Origin: Oscillospiraceae bacterium
GTDB lineage: Bacteria; Bacillota; Clostridia; Oscillospirales; Acutalibacteraceae
Direction of reading: 5' to 3'
Assembly: GCA_015066625.1 (NCBI GenBank)
Contig: SVOC01000003.1
Coordinates: 100,045-164,044 of the forward strand
Length of the DNA: 64,000 nucleotides
In this document: positions 51,714 to 60,424 of the stretch, piece after piece
Position numbering within the stretch: position 1 is the stretch's first letter
Layout: each line of letters opens with the position of its first letter
Translations under genes and position numbers: made by a program
Notes under the pieces: generated by a model
The model's database searches: none
Told to the model about the DNA's origin: nothing
What the model saw: only the letters and a program-made list of their open reading frames with translations

Positions 51714-52451
51714 GTGATAAAAAAATTATATGAGAAGAGTGAAATTTGGTTTGCAATAGCATGGATTATTGCATATGTTATACTTGCATCAGTGGGAGAT
51801 AATATATCGACAGCTATAGGGTTCTCAAAGATTGTTACATTACCTATATTGATAGCACTGTCTGTGGTATTAGTTTTCTTTGTAAAAAGAAATGGATTGA
51901 TAGAAAAATATGGTCTTTGTAAGCCACAGATTATCTCAGCAAAGATGCTGTTTTACTTTCCGTTGATTATTCTTCTGACAGCCAATTTGTGGTATGGTGT
52001 TGTACTGAAGGAATCAACGTTAGAAGTAATGTTATATATCTTGTCCATGTTTTGTGTTGGTTTTCTTGAAGAAATGATATTCCGTGGTTTTTTGTTTAAA
52101 GCAATGGCTGAGAATGGTGTGAAATCAGCGATTATTGTTTCAAGTATCACATTTGGAATCGGGCATATTGTGAATCTTATAAATGGTTCCGGGGCAGAAT
52201 TATTACCCAATATCTTACAGGTAATATATGCAGTGGCTATAGGATTTGCGTTCGTGATGATTTATTACAAGACAAAAAGCTTGCTGCCTTGTATTATAAC
52301 GCACAGTGTTTTTAATGGATTGAGTGCATTTTTGAATGAAGCTGTAATGACACCACAAAGACAAATCTTTTCGGGCCTTTTAATTACAATTATTGCAGGT
52401 GGATATGCATTGTATATTGCCGTATTTGTTAAGGAAAAGAATACAAAATAA
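51714..52451 (+). CDS. CPBP family intramembrane glutamic endopeptidase
   Basis: About 245-aa membrane protease-like protein (Abi/CAAX family) with seven or eight helices. Catalytic motifs: FLEEMIFRGFLFKAM (Glu-Glu plus Arg) and FGIGHIVNLING (His), then HSVFNG (His/Asn). GTG 51714 gives the common start IKKLYEKSEIWFAIAW and has GGAAGG 9 bases before it; TTG 51693 is a weaker option. Codon use is clearly more A/T rich than neighbouring genes, and it sits next to a tRNA cluster and a repeat, suggesting horizontal acquisition. May process peptides or give bacteriocin self-immunity. Confidence 0.88.
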   Translation: MIKKLYEKSEIWFAIAWIIAYVILASVGDNISTAIGFSKIVTLPILIALSVVLVFFVKRNGLIEKYGLCKPQIISAKMLFYFPLIILLTANLWYGVVLKESTLEVMLYILSMFCVGFLEEMIFRGFLFKAMAENGVKSAIIVSSITFGIGHIVNLINGSGAELLPNILQVIYAVAIGFAFVMIYYKTKSLLPCIITHSVFNGLSAFLNEAVMTPQRQIFSGLLITIIAGGYALYIAVFVKEKNTK

Positions 52452-52503
52452 TAGAAACAACTTGTACTTTTCAGTTTATCTGTTTGATAAATTCCAATTT
52501 ATC

Positions 52504-52528
52504 GTGTAACTTATCATAACAGTTACAC
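52504..52528. promoter_or_regulatory. Inverted repeat GTGTAAC...GTTACAC
   Basis: Perfect 7-base arms with an 11-base spacer, 26 bases before the DUF2804 -35 box. Could be an operator or a weak hairpin ending the CPBP transcript. It shares the GTTAC core with palindromes at 18467-18533 and 62069-62096. Confidence 0.55.
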
Positions 52529-52553
52529 AAATTCTGAAATAATTATCTTTTTG

Positions 52554-52582
52554 TTGAAAAATATCATAATCCGTTGTAAAAT
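52554..52582 (+). promoter_or_regulatory. Promoter of the DUF2804 gene
   Basis: TTGAAA (52554-52559), 17-base spacer, TAAAAT (52577-52582). Confidence 0.85.
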
Positions 52583-52606
52583 GATGTTGTAAGGGAGGAA
52601 GATGAA

Positions 52607-53701
52607 ATGAGCACAGAACTTAAAAGAACCTATGTGCCCTTCAAGGATTGGGCTGAAAAATCAAAGCAGACAGAATATACCGAAAGCACTCCGTTGCTTA
52701 ACCCTGACGGCACTTTGAACGCCAGGGGATGGGCAAGACGCAATGTTTTTGAGTATGACCGCAATCTGGTTAAAACGGGCATTATGAGCCGCAAGGAATG
52801 GGATTTCTATAATATCTATGACGGTGAAATGCAGATTCTTGTCAGCTTTGCCAACATCAATCTGGGCGGTTATGTAGGTGCAAAGCTTACCAACATCAGA
52901 ACGGGCGAGATTATCTGCGATTCGATGCAGTATTTCCTGGGCGCAAATAAGCACGTTCCTCCCGCAAAGGGCGATGTGCCCAACAGATACAAGGATAAAA
53001 TCGGCAAAACCGAGTTTGATTTCGATACAAAAGAAACAGAGAGAACTCTTTGGTATAAAGGCAAATACAAGGGCAAGAGCGTTGAGGTCAGTGTTTCAAT
53101 GGATATTATGCCCGGCCTTGAAAACATAACAACCGTCTTTCCCTTCGACGGCGACGATACCAAGTATTTTATGACAACCAAGCAGATGTGTATGCCTTGT
53201 GAAGGCAAGTTTGTCTGCGGAGATTATGTTTATGAATTTTCAAAAGATACTGCATTCTGCACCCTTGACTGGGGCAGAGTCAATACCGTTCACAAAATGG
53301 TATGGTACTGGGGCAGTGGCAATCAGTACATAACCGATGAAAAGGGAGAAAAGCACCTTTTGGGCTTTGAGATTACCTGGGCAATCGGCAACGAAAGCAA
53401 CGCCACCGAAACCTGCATTTTCTATGACGGAAAGGTTCACAAATTCGGTGCGGTTGATGTTGAAAAGTTCCCCAAAGACAGGTTCCTTGAACCGTGGAAG
53501 TTTATTTCCGAAGACGGCAGATTCAATATGACTATGATGCCTACCTTCGATAACCACACGGATGTGGACTTCAAAATCGGAAGAATGAACTGCCACCAGA
53601 TTTTCGGAATATGGAACGGCGACGTTACCCTTGATGACGGCACAAAAATCGAAATAAAAGACCTGAACACCTTCTGCGAGTACGTTGAAAACAGATGGTA
53701 A
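52607..53701 (+). CDS. DUF2804 domain-containing protein
   Basis: 364-aa protein matching DUF2804 in size and in the N-terminal pattern TPLLNPDGTLNARGWARRNVFEYDR (about 24-48). Mostly beta-strand with many Trp/Gly/Asp residues, including FCTLDWGRVNTVHKMVWYWGSGNQY near 222-246. No signal peptide or membrane segment. Function not known. GGGAGG ribosome site. Monocistronic, converging on the GPH transporter operon. Confidence 0.88.
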   Translation: MSTELKRTYVPFKDWAEKSKQTEYTESTPLLNPDGTLNARGWARRNVFEYDRNLVKTGIMSRKEWDFYNIYDGEMQILVSFANINLGGYVGAKLTNIRTGEIICDSMQYFLGANKHVPPAKGDVPNRYKDKIGKTEFDFDTKETERTLWYKGKYKGKSVEVSVSMDIMPGLENITTVFPFDGDDTKYFMTTKQMCMPCEGKFVCGDYVYEFSKDTAFCTLDWGRVNTVHKMVWYWGSGNQYITDEKGEKHLLGFEITWAIGNESNATETCIFYDGKVHKFGAVDVEKFPKDRFLEPWKFISEDGRFNMTMMPTFDNHTDVDFKIGRMNCHQIFGIWNGDVTLDDGTKIEIKDLNTFCEYVENRW

Positions 53702-53713
53702 GATAAAATTTAA

Positions 53714-53748
53714 CCCCGTACAGTTCAACGCTGTACGGGGCATTTTTT
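53714..53748. terminator. Bidirectional terminator between DUF2804 and the GPH operon
   Basis: Stem CCCCGTACAG / CTGTACGGGG with a 7-base loop, then CATTTTTT. Confidence 0.92.
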
Positions 53749-55204
53749 ATTCTGTTACTTCGCGTCTTACTCTCAGTTCCTTATACATAACATCCAGCTT
53801 TGATTTGTTAAGAGGATAGCCGAATTTGAAAAGGATGAATACAAGAGTATAAACAATTGCGGGGATGATTGTGCATACGAAAAGGATGCCTTCGCCGACG
53901 CCTTCAACATAGCCTGCTGAGCCGTGGATTGCGCCGTTATAGCCTGCAACAGCACCAAGAAGCTTCATACCGCCGACATCGGCAATGGTCTGACCGAGGT
54001 TGCGGCAGAAGGTGTAAACCGCATAAACAGCGCTTTCGCTGCGGATACCCGTTTTGTATTCCTGATAGTCAATAACATCGGTGATGATTGCCCAGTTTGT
54101 GATGCTTACAAATGAGTAACCGAAGCCTACGATGAATGTGAATATCATAAACACAACGGGACCGCTGCCCAGTCTGTCACAGTGGGGAACAACGAAGAAC
54201 ATAAGCACAGCCGCAACTGCGGAGAAGAAGGTGCCCACACTGCAAAGCTCCTGTTTGCCGAATTTCTTTACGAGCTTGGGCATAAAGAAAATCATAACCG
54301 CCATGGGCAGATAGTTTGCTATTGTGCCGATAATTGAAAGGTCGGTATTTTCAAAGAAGTTTTTGTAAAGATACTGGTTAAGTGATGCGAACTGAAGCTG
54401 ACCGCTGATAAGGATACCTGAAAGTGCGGCAACAACGAAGGGTCTGCTTTTAAGCATACCGATATAGGTCTTTTTGATGTCAACCTGAGGTTCTTCCTCG
54501 GATGCAACTCTTTCTTTGGTATTTGTGAAACAAAGGAAGAAGAAGATTATCGAAAGAACGCCCATTATTACGCCGAATTTGAGCATACCGCCCGCATCTG
54601 CGGCTTTAACCGCAACACCCTGGCTGTTTGTGCCTGTTACGGTGTAGATAACCATGGGACCGATAAGCAGGGGAACTGCGCCGCCCAGACCTGCGCCGAT
54701 TGAACGGAAGGTTGAAAGAAGGGTTCTGCCGTCGGGGTCGTCGGTAATAACGGAAGCAAGTGAACCGTAGGGAATATTGATTGTTGTATACATCATACCG
54801 TAGCCGATATAGGTGATATACATAAGAGCGATAACAAGGGTTTCGTTTGCGGTAAAATCTCTGAAATTAACAAAGCAGAGCATCGCCATAATTCCCAGAG
54901 GAATTGAAAACCATTTTATGTAGGGTCTGAATTTGCCGTCTTTGTTGGGTCTTTTCTTTGCAACGATGTTGCCCCAGAGGGGGTCATTGATTGCATCCCA
55001 GAGTCTGGCAATAAGAAGCAGGGTTGTAATTTTGTTTTCCGCTACTTTAAGAATGTCCGTGTAAAAAACCTTAAGGTATGATGAAACGTAAGTAAGCACA
55101 AAAAGATTTGCCGCATCGCCGAATGCATAGCCCAGACCGTCACGGAATCCGATTTTGTTGGGATGCTTCATTTCGGCGGCTTCAAGTGAACGCTGTTTTT
55201 CCAA
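53747..55204 (-). CDS. MFS glycoside-pentoside-hexuronide (GPH) cation symporter
   Basis: 485-aa twelve-helix transporter. GPH signatures: GLGYAFGDAANLFVLTYVSSYLKVFYTD near 23, RLWDAINDPLWGNIVAKKRPNKDGKFRPYIKW near 68-100, and the central cytoplasmic loop with FTNTKERV near 222. Members import oligosaccharides or glycosides with Na+ or H+. Last gene of the Gfo-PHP-GPH operon, 13 bases after the PHP gene. Substrate unknown. Confidence 0.92.
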   Translation of the reverse strand: MEKQRSLEAAEMKHPNKIGFRDGLGYAFGDAANLFVLTYVSSYLKVFYTDILKVAENKITTLLLIARLWDAINDPLWGNIVAKKRPNKDGKFRPYIKWFSIPLGIMAMLCFVNFRDFTANETLVIALMYITYIGYGMMYTTINIPYGSLASVITDDPDGRTLLSTFRSIGAGLGGAVPLLIGPMVIYTVTGTNSQGVAVKAADAGGMLKFGVIMGVLSIIFFFLCFTNTKERVASEEEPQVDIKKTYIGMLKSRPFVVAALSGILISGQLQFASLNQYLYKNFFENTDLSIIGTIANYLPMAVMIFFMPKLVKKFGKQELCSVGTFFSAVAAVLMFFVVPHCDRLGSGPVVFMIFTFIVGFGYSFVSITNWAIITDVIDYQEYKTGIRSESAVYAVYTFCRNLGQTIADVGGMKLLGAVAGYNGAIHGSAGYVEGVGEGILFVCTIIPAIVYTLVFILFKFGYPLNKSKLDVMYKELRVRREVTE

Positions 55205-55217
55205 AGTATTGACCTCC

Positions 55218-56588
55218 TCAGAATGCGAAATATTTTTCGCGTTGTTTTTTAATTCTGCCGCTTATGAATTCAAGGGTTTCCTTTGCACCTTCAACACCGC
55301 AGGCATAATCCTTCATAGCTCTGCCTTCTTCATAGCAAAGGTCGTCATGCAGCGGGAAATATTCTTTGAGCAGGAAGTTTGCGTATTTTGCAAGCCTGAA
55401 ATCGCCTACAAGCCTGTATTCCTTGCTTATGCCGTCAATGGCAATCGAATAATACTTCTTGATTGAATCAATAATCGCCTCACACTCGTTGGCAGGTGAG
55501 AATACCATTGTTGATGCAACATAGGCATTTTCGTTGTTGACTGAGCTGTGGCTGTCCGTACTGCCCACGATGGGGAAATCATAGCCCTGAGCTTTGATTT
55601 CGTAATACTTATGGGTCTGCAAGCCGTTCTGCTCATAGTAATTTTCGCCGCCGAGAACTTCAAATGCATCAAACGGACGGGTTTTGAGCATATAATCTGT
55701 CAGGCTTTCAGGTACCTGATAAACATTTGAAATCCAATAGGGATGGCAGAATATGCCGAGACCCTCGGCTTTTTTGATGTGGTTGAATACCCATACACAG
55801 CTTGCGTATGTGAAGGGCTCGATGCCTTCGGGGATGTCGAGGGTTGCGGCAAGTGCGTCAACCTCTGCTCTGTATTCATCCTCGGTAAGCTGGTCGGGGC
55901 AGGGGAAGCCTTCAAAGCGGCGTTTGTCAATGTCATTGCCGAATTCTTCGGTGTGCTCGTCAAGAAGAATGGCATTAACCGAATATTTACCGCCGAAGTT
56001 GACGATATGAACGTCGTTTATGTGGTCGGGCGCAAGGTCGGGAAGATGAACCTCTTCACCCGTGCAGATATTGAATTCAATGGGAACGTCCTTGTATGTT
56101 TCAATGGCTTCAAGTGAAGGGTAATATCTGTTGTGGTCTGTGATTGCAAAGAAATCGTAGCCGTGCTTTCTGTAATTTGCACATACTACCGCGGGGCACT
56201 GTCTGCCGTCTGAACGGCAGGTGTGCATATGAAGATCGCCTATGAGAGGATATCTGCCGCAAAGGTCTTCTGCAAGAGCATAAACACTGAGCTGAAGCAA
56301 TCTCTTACCGCTGTCTTTGTCCATAATTCTCACAAAGTATTGCTGCTCTTTGGGGAATGTGTGGGTGAATCTGATACAACCGTCAAAATCAAAAGGAATT
56401 TCAATTCCGTTGCCTCTGTAAGGATAATCTCTGGGGTTACCGTCTTCGAGACCGTAAATGCAGAGAGCGATTTTGTCAGGCGTTTCAAAATCTGCATGAT
56501 ATCCCAAGGGCTTTATCGTGATTGTTACCTCTTTGCCGGCAGGGAAAACCTTGGGGAATATGTCATAATAATGAAGTTCGGTTTTCAT
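55218..56588 (-). CDS. PHP-domain protein with N-terminal beta domain
   Basis: 456-aa protein. Residues about 1-115 are beta-rich (EVTITIKPLGYHADFETPDKIALCIYGL). The PHP part follows: LIGDLHMHTCRSDGRQ near 117, FFAITDHNRYYPSL near 150, GEEVHLPD near 180, FCHPYWISNVYQ near 280 and VGSTDSHSS near 335. Middle gene of the operon with a Gfo dehydrogenase and a sugar symporter, so hydrolysis of a phosphorylated or esterified sugar is possible but unproven. Confidence 0.82.
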   Translation of the reverse strand: MKTELHYYDIFPKVFPAGKEVTITIKPLGYHADFETPDKIALCIYGLEDGNPRDYPYRGNGIEIPFDFDGCIRFTHTFPKEQQYFVRIMDKDSGKRLLQLSVYALAEDLCGRYPLIGDLHMHTCRSDGRQCPAVVCANYRKHGYDFFAITDHNRYYPSLEAIETYKDVPIEFNICTGEEVHLPDLAPDHINDVHIVNFGGKYSVNAILLDEHTEEFGNDIDKRRFEGFPCPDQLTEDEYRAEVDALAATLDIPEGIEPFTYASCVWVFNHIKKAEGLGIFCHPYWISNVYQVPESLTDYMLKTRPFDAFEVLGGENYYEQNGLQTHKYYEIKAQGYDFPIVGSTDSHSSVNNENAYVASTMVFSPANECEAIIDSIKKYYSIAIDGISKEYRLVGDFRLAKYANFLLKEYFPLHDDLCYEEGRAMKDYACGVEGAKETLEFISGRIKKQREKYFAF

Positions 56589-56598
56589 TTCTTTCTCC

Positions 56599-57591
56599 TT
56601 ATTGTTTTATTTCAACGGTTTTGCCCGTTTCATACGATATGTAGGTGTTTTCAAGAAGCTCCGCAAGAGCAATGGCATCCTCCATACCCAGACCTTCGGG
56701 AGAGCCTGTGCCGTTAATGCAGGCATCAACAAAACGGGGGATGGGCTTTTCGTCTTCCTTGGGAAGATTGTCGGGTGAAATAAAGCCTTTGTTAAGCTTT
56801 GCGGTTTGGGTTGTTTTGTATTTGATTTCGCCGCCCTGCCACAGAAGAATTCCTTCTGTGCCGTGTATTTCAATGGTGAATGGTGATGAGAATGCAACAA
56901 ATGAAGTTTCGGATACGCCGATAATACCGTTTTCAAATTCGATAACGGAAATTGCGTTTTCGTCAACTCCCGTGCCGAAAAGAATGTTTGAAATGCCGGT
57001 TATTTTTTTAGGCTTACCGCAGAGATAAGATAAGAGGTACATTGCATGGCAACCCAAATCCATCATTGCGCCGCCTGCGCAGTCTTCTTTGATAAACCAG
57101 TATTCGGGCAGCCATTTACCGCTGACGCCGTTATGTGCATTGCGGATTCTGATATTTGTTACCTTGCCGAAATCTCCGTTATCAATATGTTCTTTTGCAA
57201 ATTTGACAATGGGCCACGCTTTGTCAGGGAACGATATTACAAATGTAACTCCGTTTTCTTCAACGGTTTTTGCAATCTGCTTGCATTCCTCAACGGTGCA
57301 GGCAAGTGTTTTTTCGGTAAAGATGTGTTTGCCTGCTTTTGCGGCACGGATAAGCACATCGGTGTGCATTGTTGTGGGAGTGTTGCAGCATACTGCGTCA
57401 ACATCATCCCTTGCCAGCAGTTTATCAAGGTCAGGCTCAAAATCCGCACCCAGTCTGCCTGCCCATTCTTCGCCTCTTTCGGGCTTTTCATCCCATACGG
57501 CGGTTATTTTTACTTTGCCTGTCTCAACAAGTTCTCTTGCATAGCCCTCGGCGTGAACGTGCCATTTTGAAAGCATTGCCACTCTGAGCAT
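56599..57591 (-). CDS. Gfo/Idh/MocA family oxidoreductase
   Basis: 330-aa NAD(P)-dependent dehydrogenase family member, first gene of the operon. N-terminal MLRVAMLSKWHVHAEGYARELV replaces the usual GxGxxG with SKWHVH, as in a subgroup of the family; TEKTLAC near 93 replaces EKP; GGAMMDLGCHAMYLLSYLCG near 172 fits the C-terminal domain. Start 57591 has AGGAGG; the frame to 57645 lacks a site. Extended -10 TGGTATTAT lies about 45 bases upstream. Confidence 0.86.
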   Translation of the reverse strand: MLRVAMLSKWHVHAEGYARELVETGKVKITAVWDEKPERGEEWAGRLGADFEPDLDKLLARDDVDAVCCNTPTTMHTDVLIRAAKAGKHIFTEKTLACTVEECKQIAKTVEENGVTFVISFPDKAWPIVKFAKEHIDNGDFGKVTNIRIRNAHNGVSGKWLPEYWFIKEDCAGGAMMDLGCHAMYLLSYLCGKPKKITGISNILFGTGVDENAISVIEFENGIIGVSETSFVAFSSPFTIEIHGTEGILLWQGGEIKYKTTQTAKLNKGFISPDNLPKEDEKPIPRFVDACINGTGSPEGLGMEDAIALAELLENTYISYETGKTVEIKQ

Positions 57592-57654
57592 AAAAACGCC
57601 TCCTGTTTTGCGCTTTAACGCAATAATACCAATATATAATATCATAATAAAATA

Positions 57655-57684
57655 AAAAAGTCGAGATATATTCTCGACTTTTTT
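57655..57684. terminator. Terminator hairpin AAGTCGAGA/TCTCGACTT
   Basis: Nine-base-pair stem with a TATAT loop between A and T runs. On the minus strand it can end the small membrane protein transcript before the Gfo promoter. Confidence 0.9.
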
Positions 57685-57690
57685 GCAATA

Positions 57691-57719
57691 TTGAAATAAT
57701 TATTTTTGTGTGGTATACT
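57691..57719 (+). promoter_or_regulatory. Orphan plus-strand promoter
   Basis: TTGAAA (57691-57696), 17-base spacer ending TGG, TATACT (57714-57719). The nearest plus-strand gene starts at 58215, about 490 bases on, across a decayed repeat and antisense to the small membrane gene. Confidence 0.65.
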
Positions 57720-57729
57720 CTTAAAATAA

Positions 57730-57850
57730 GTGTAAAGTGCAAAGTTCAAAGTTTCGGATAAGCTCCGCCCATGACTGATTCGGGTGTAAAAACATACAAT
57801 CGGAGCGAAGCGACCCTTAATTACGAATTGCGCATTACGAATTGCGAATT
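57730..57850 (+). repeat. Decayed R1 repeat plus R2 octamers (copy E)
   Basis: GTGTAAAGTGCAAAG arm and a mutated h1 hairpin (ATAAGCTCCGCCCAT), followed by CGGAGCGAAGCGACC and R2-type AATTGCGCATTACG repeats at 57819-57850. h2 and the right arm are not recognisable. Confidence 0.7.
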
Positions 57851-57882
57851 CTGAAAAATTCCGTTCAAATTAAGCGATTTAT

Positions 57883-58128
57883 TTATGTCTTTTTGTGTTT
57901 CTTTGCGGCATACTCACTCCCCAGAGATGCGAGAAACGCAATAACCGATGCAGGTCTGCAAAGCGCGAGCAGACTTTCGCTCAGGTCAACGGCGGTGTAG
58001 TAATCAAAAATTCCGCCTGCACCTATGTAAAGCACTGTTGAAGCTGCAAGCATAAGAATAACCGCAGACCAGCAGACGGCAACCGTAATTTTTGTTCTGC
58101 GGTGAAGATTTTTTAAAATTTTTCTCAC
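57883..58128 (-). CDS. Small two-helix membrane protein
   Basis: 81-aa protein with a basic N-terminus (RKILKNLHRRTK), a helix (ITVAVCWSAVILMLAASTVLYIGAG) and a second hydrophobic segment (SLLALCRPASVIAFLASLG), ending in a lysine-rich tail KKHKKT. No family recognised. GTG 58128 is favoured: AAGGAG lies 10 bases before it, whereas TTG 58152 overlaps that site. Transcribed alone on the minus strand. Confidence 0.6.
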   Translation of the reverse strand: MRKILKNLHRRTKITVAVCWSAVILMLAASTVLYIGAGGIFDYYTAVDLSESLLALCRPASVIAFLASLGSEYAAKKHKKT

Positions 58129-58214
58129 GGTGTGTTCACTCCTTGTGTTCAATTATACAGTAAACCTGCCGTGTGTTCAAACCTAAAATATTACCAGATA
58201 AGGAATGACCGTAA

Positions 58215-58988
58215 ATGAACCTGGGAATTTCAACCTCCTGCCTTTACCCCATGCCTACGGAAAAGGCACTTGAAACCCTCGGCAGGGCAGGGGTTAAAAC
58301 AAGTGAGATTTTTCTTAATTCAATAAGCGAAACCACACCTGATTTTATAAAGAAATTGAATAAAATAAAAGATGAATACGGTATGAAAACAGTTTCCGTT
58401 CATCCTTTTTCTTCGTTTTCCGAAACCTTTATGCTTTTCGGCAATTATGAACGCCGCTACCTTGATGTCCGTGAGTTCTATAAAAAATGCTTTGAAATGA
58501 CTGCCCTTGCAGGTGCGGATATCTCTGTCATTCACGGTATGAAGCTGCCGGGTCAGATTGAAAAAGAAGAATATTTCAGCCGGTTCCGGTGGCTTGTTGA
58601 GGCGGGCAGAGAATTCGGTGTCACCGTCTGTCAGGAAAACGTTCATTCCCATTTCAGTCAGAGTCCCGATTTTCTTCGTGAAATGCGTGATGCGTTGGGC
58701 GATGATTTCAGAATGGTTTTTGATGTGAAGCAGGCGGTAAGATCGGGCTTTGAGCCTCTTGCCTTTGCAGAGGAATTCAAAAGCAGTATTTCCCACATTC
58801 ATCTGAGCGACCACAATGCGCAGAGCGACTGCGTTGCACCGTCAAAGGGCATTTTTGATTTCAGAAAGCTGTTTGAAATAATGGAGAGTGCAGGCTATAA
58901 AGGAAGCGGTGTCATAGAGCTTTACCGTGCAGGCTTCGGGGATGAAAGTGAGCTTACCCAATCTCTTGAATATCTGCAAAATTTGTGA
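58215..58988 (+). CDS. Sugar phosphate isomerase/epimerase (TIM barrel)
   Basis: 257-aa xylose-isomerase-like protein. ISTSCLYPMPTEKALETLGRAG start, IHGMKLPG near 112, CQENVHSHF near 139 (metal ligands), MVFDVKQA near 175, HIHLSDHN near 196 and GVIELYRAGFGDES near 235. No strong ribosome site beyond AAGGAATG. Separated from other sugar genes; substrate unknown. Followed by nrdR with its own promoter. Confidence 0.85.
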   Translation: MNLGISTSCLYPMPTEKALETLGRAGVKTSEIFLNSISETTPDFIKKLNKIKDEYGMKTVSVHPFSSFSETFMLFGNYERRYLDVREFYKKCFEMTALAGADISVIHGMKLPGQIEKEEYFSRFRWLVEAGREFGVTVCQENVHSHFSQSPDFLREMRDALGDDFRMVFDVKQAVRSGFEPLAFAEEFKSSISHIHLSDHNAQSDCVAPSKGIFDFRKLFEIMESAGYKGSGVIELYRAGFGDESELTQSLEYLQNL

Positions 58989-58994
58989 AATAGC

Positions 58995-59022
58995 TTGCAA
59001 ATTCAACAAAATATGTTATACT
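58995..59022 (+). promoter_or_regulatory. nrdR promoter
   Basis: TTGCAA (58995-59000), 16-base spacer with TATGT, TATACT (59017-59022). Confidence 0.8.
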
Positions 59023-59059
59023 GAAGTAAATTATATAACTTCCGAGGAGTGTGGAGATT

Positions 59060-59518
59060 ATGAAATGTCCGTTTTGCGGCTGTGAAGAAAGCAAGGTTAT
59101 CGATTCAAGACCTACCGATGAAGGCGAGCGTATCCGCCGCCGCAGAGAGTGCATAAGCTGTCAGAAGCGATTCACAACTTATGAAATAATCGAAAGCGTT
59201 CCCGTTATAGTTGTTAAGAAGGATAAGTCAAGAGAAGTGTTTGACCGCAACAAGCTTTTCAACGGTATGCTCAGAGCTTGTGAAAAGCGCCCCGTTTCCC
59301 TTGATGCCATTGAAAAGGCTGTCAACGAAATTGAGGCAACCCTCCAGAATTCGCTGGACAGAGAGGTTACCTCCGTTCATATCGGTGAGCTTGCAATGGA
59401 TAAGCTCAGAGAGCTTGACGAGGTTGCTTATGTGCGTTTTGCATCGGTTTACCGCCAGTTCAAGGATATCAACACATTTATGGACGAGCTTGCAAAAATC
59501 CTCAGCGAGAAAAATTAA
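59060..59518 (+). CDS. nrdR: Transcriptional repressor NrdR
   Basis: 152-aa regulator of ribonucleotide reductase genes. N-terminal zinc ribbon [40 protein letters not shown], then an ATP-cone domain (about 46-136; [29 protein letters not shown]). ATG 59060 follows GAGGAGTGTGGAG; GTG 59051 is rejected as it lies within that site. No nrd gene is in the window. Confidence 0.98.
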   Translation: MKCPFCGCEESKVIDSRPTDEGERIRRRRECISCQKRFTTYEIIESVPVIVVKKDKSREVFDRNKLFNGMLRACEKRPVSLDAIEKAVNEIEATLQNSLDREVTSVHIGELAMDKLRELDEVAYVRFASVYRQFKDINTFMDELAKILSEKN

Positions 59519-59526
59519 CTTTGCCG

Positions 59527-59556
59527 GGAGTATGGTTAACGCCATACTCCTTTTTT
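59527..59556 (+). terminator. Terminator after nrdR
   Basis: Stem GGAGTATGG / CCATACTCC with a TTAACG loop, then TTTTTT. Confidence 0.94.
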
Positions 59557-59568
59557 GGGAGAATATGA

Positions 59569-60420
59569 ATGAAAAGAACATTTGCAGTTTTGCTTGCATT
59601 TATGCTTTTGTTTCTCTGTGCCTGCTCCGATAAGGGGGATGACAGAGTCATAACCGCCGATATGCTCAACATTACCAATACCGATAAGGACTTTCAGGGC
59701 TGTCTGAGCAGATTTGAGGCGGTATTATCCGCAATGAGTGCAAAGATTTCAATACTTGAAGAGGCACACAATGCGGTTATAAGGTCAGAGAATAAGGATG
59801 AATATTTTCTTGATGATAATTATATCCTCACTTCCTTTGAGCCGTTTATAATCGAAACCTTGTCAATCACTGAAGGCTTTACCGCGGATATGACAAACCG
59901 GACCGCACAGGATTACTACAAGCTTCAGAGCGAGGGTATGGATATCACCTTCAATTCCGACGGCGGAAATTACGAGCTGCTTTTTGTTTCGGAATCCACG
60001 GTAAAGAGCTATACCGCCGAATATGATGAAGAAACGGACAGTCTGCGTTATACCTATGCGGTTGAAGAAGGCGATGAAGAAACCGTTGAGGAATTTCTTG
60101 AATTTTCAAAGACCGAAAGCGGCGCTTATGTTATTCAGAGCCGTTACAGCCGATGTTATATAGAATTCAATAAAGATGATGAAATCGTATATTTCTGCTG
60201 CGGCACTCTTTATGACGGAGAATTTACCCTTGACGAAAGCATTTATCCCGCACAGGAGAATGAGCCTGACGGCTACTGGGCTATTTCAAGAGGAAAAAGC
60301 TCATATTCGGGTATTCACACCTTTGAGGATAATGTGCTTATCCACGAAGACAGAAGCGGCGGACCGTGGAAAACCGTCAGAATTGACGGCGAAAATTTTG
60401 CATCTGCATTTTTAGAGTGA
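59569..60420 (+). CDS. Predicted lipoprotein of unknown function
   Basis: 283-aa secreted protein. Signal peptide RTFAVLLAFMLLFLCAC with the lipobox cysteine at 19 (Cys17 possible). The mature part is acidic and beta-rich, with repeated SESTVKSYTAEYDEETDSLRYTYAVEEGDEETVEE-like strands; no family recognised. It starts only 12 bases after the nrdR terminator, so its promoter is unclear. YbaK gene follows after 4 bases. Confidence 0.8.
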   Translation: MKRTFAVLLAFMLLFLCACSDKGDDRVITADMLNITNTDKDFQGCLSRFEAVLSAMSAKISILEEAHNAVIRSENKDEYFLDDNYILTSFEPFIIETLSITEGFTADMTNRTAQDYYKLQSEGMDITFNSDGGNYELLFVSESTVKSYTAEYDEETDSLRYTYAVEEGDEETVEEFLEFSKTESGAYVIQSRYSRCYIEFNKDDEIVYFCCGTLYDGEFTLDESIYPAQENEPDGYWAISRGKSSYSGIHTFEDNVLIHEDRSGGPWKTVRIDGENFASAFLE

Positions 60421-60424
60421 TTTT

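Noticed and set aside
52504..52528. Rho-independent terminator for the CPBP gene
   Set aside because: Seven-base stem with an 11-base loop and no T run; kept only as a possible operator.
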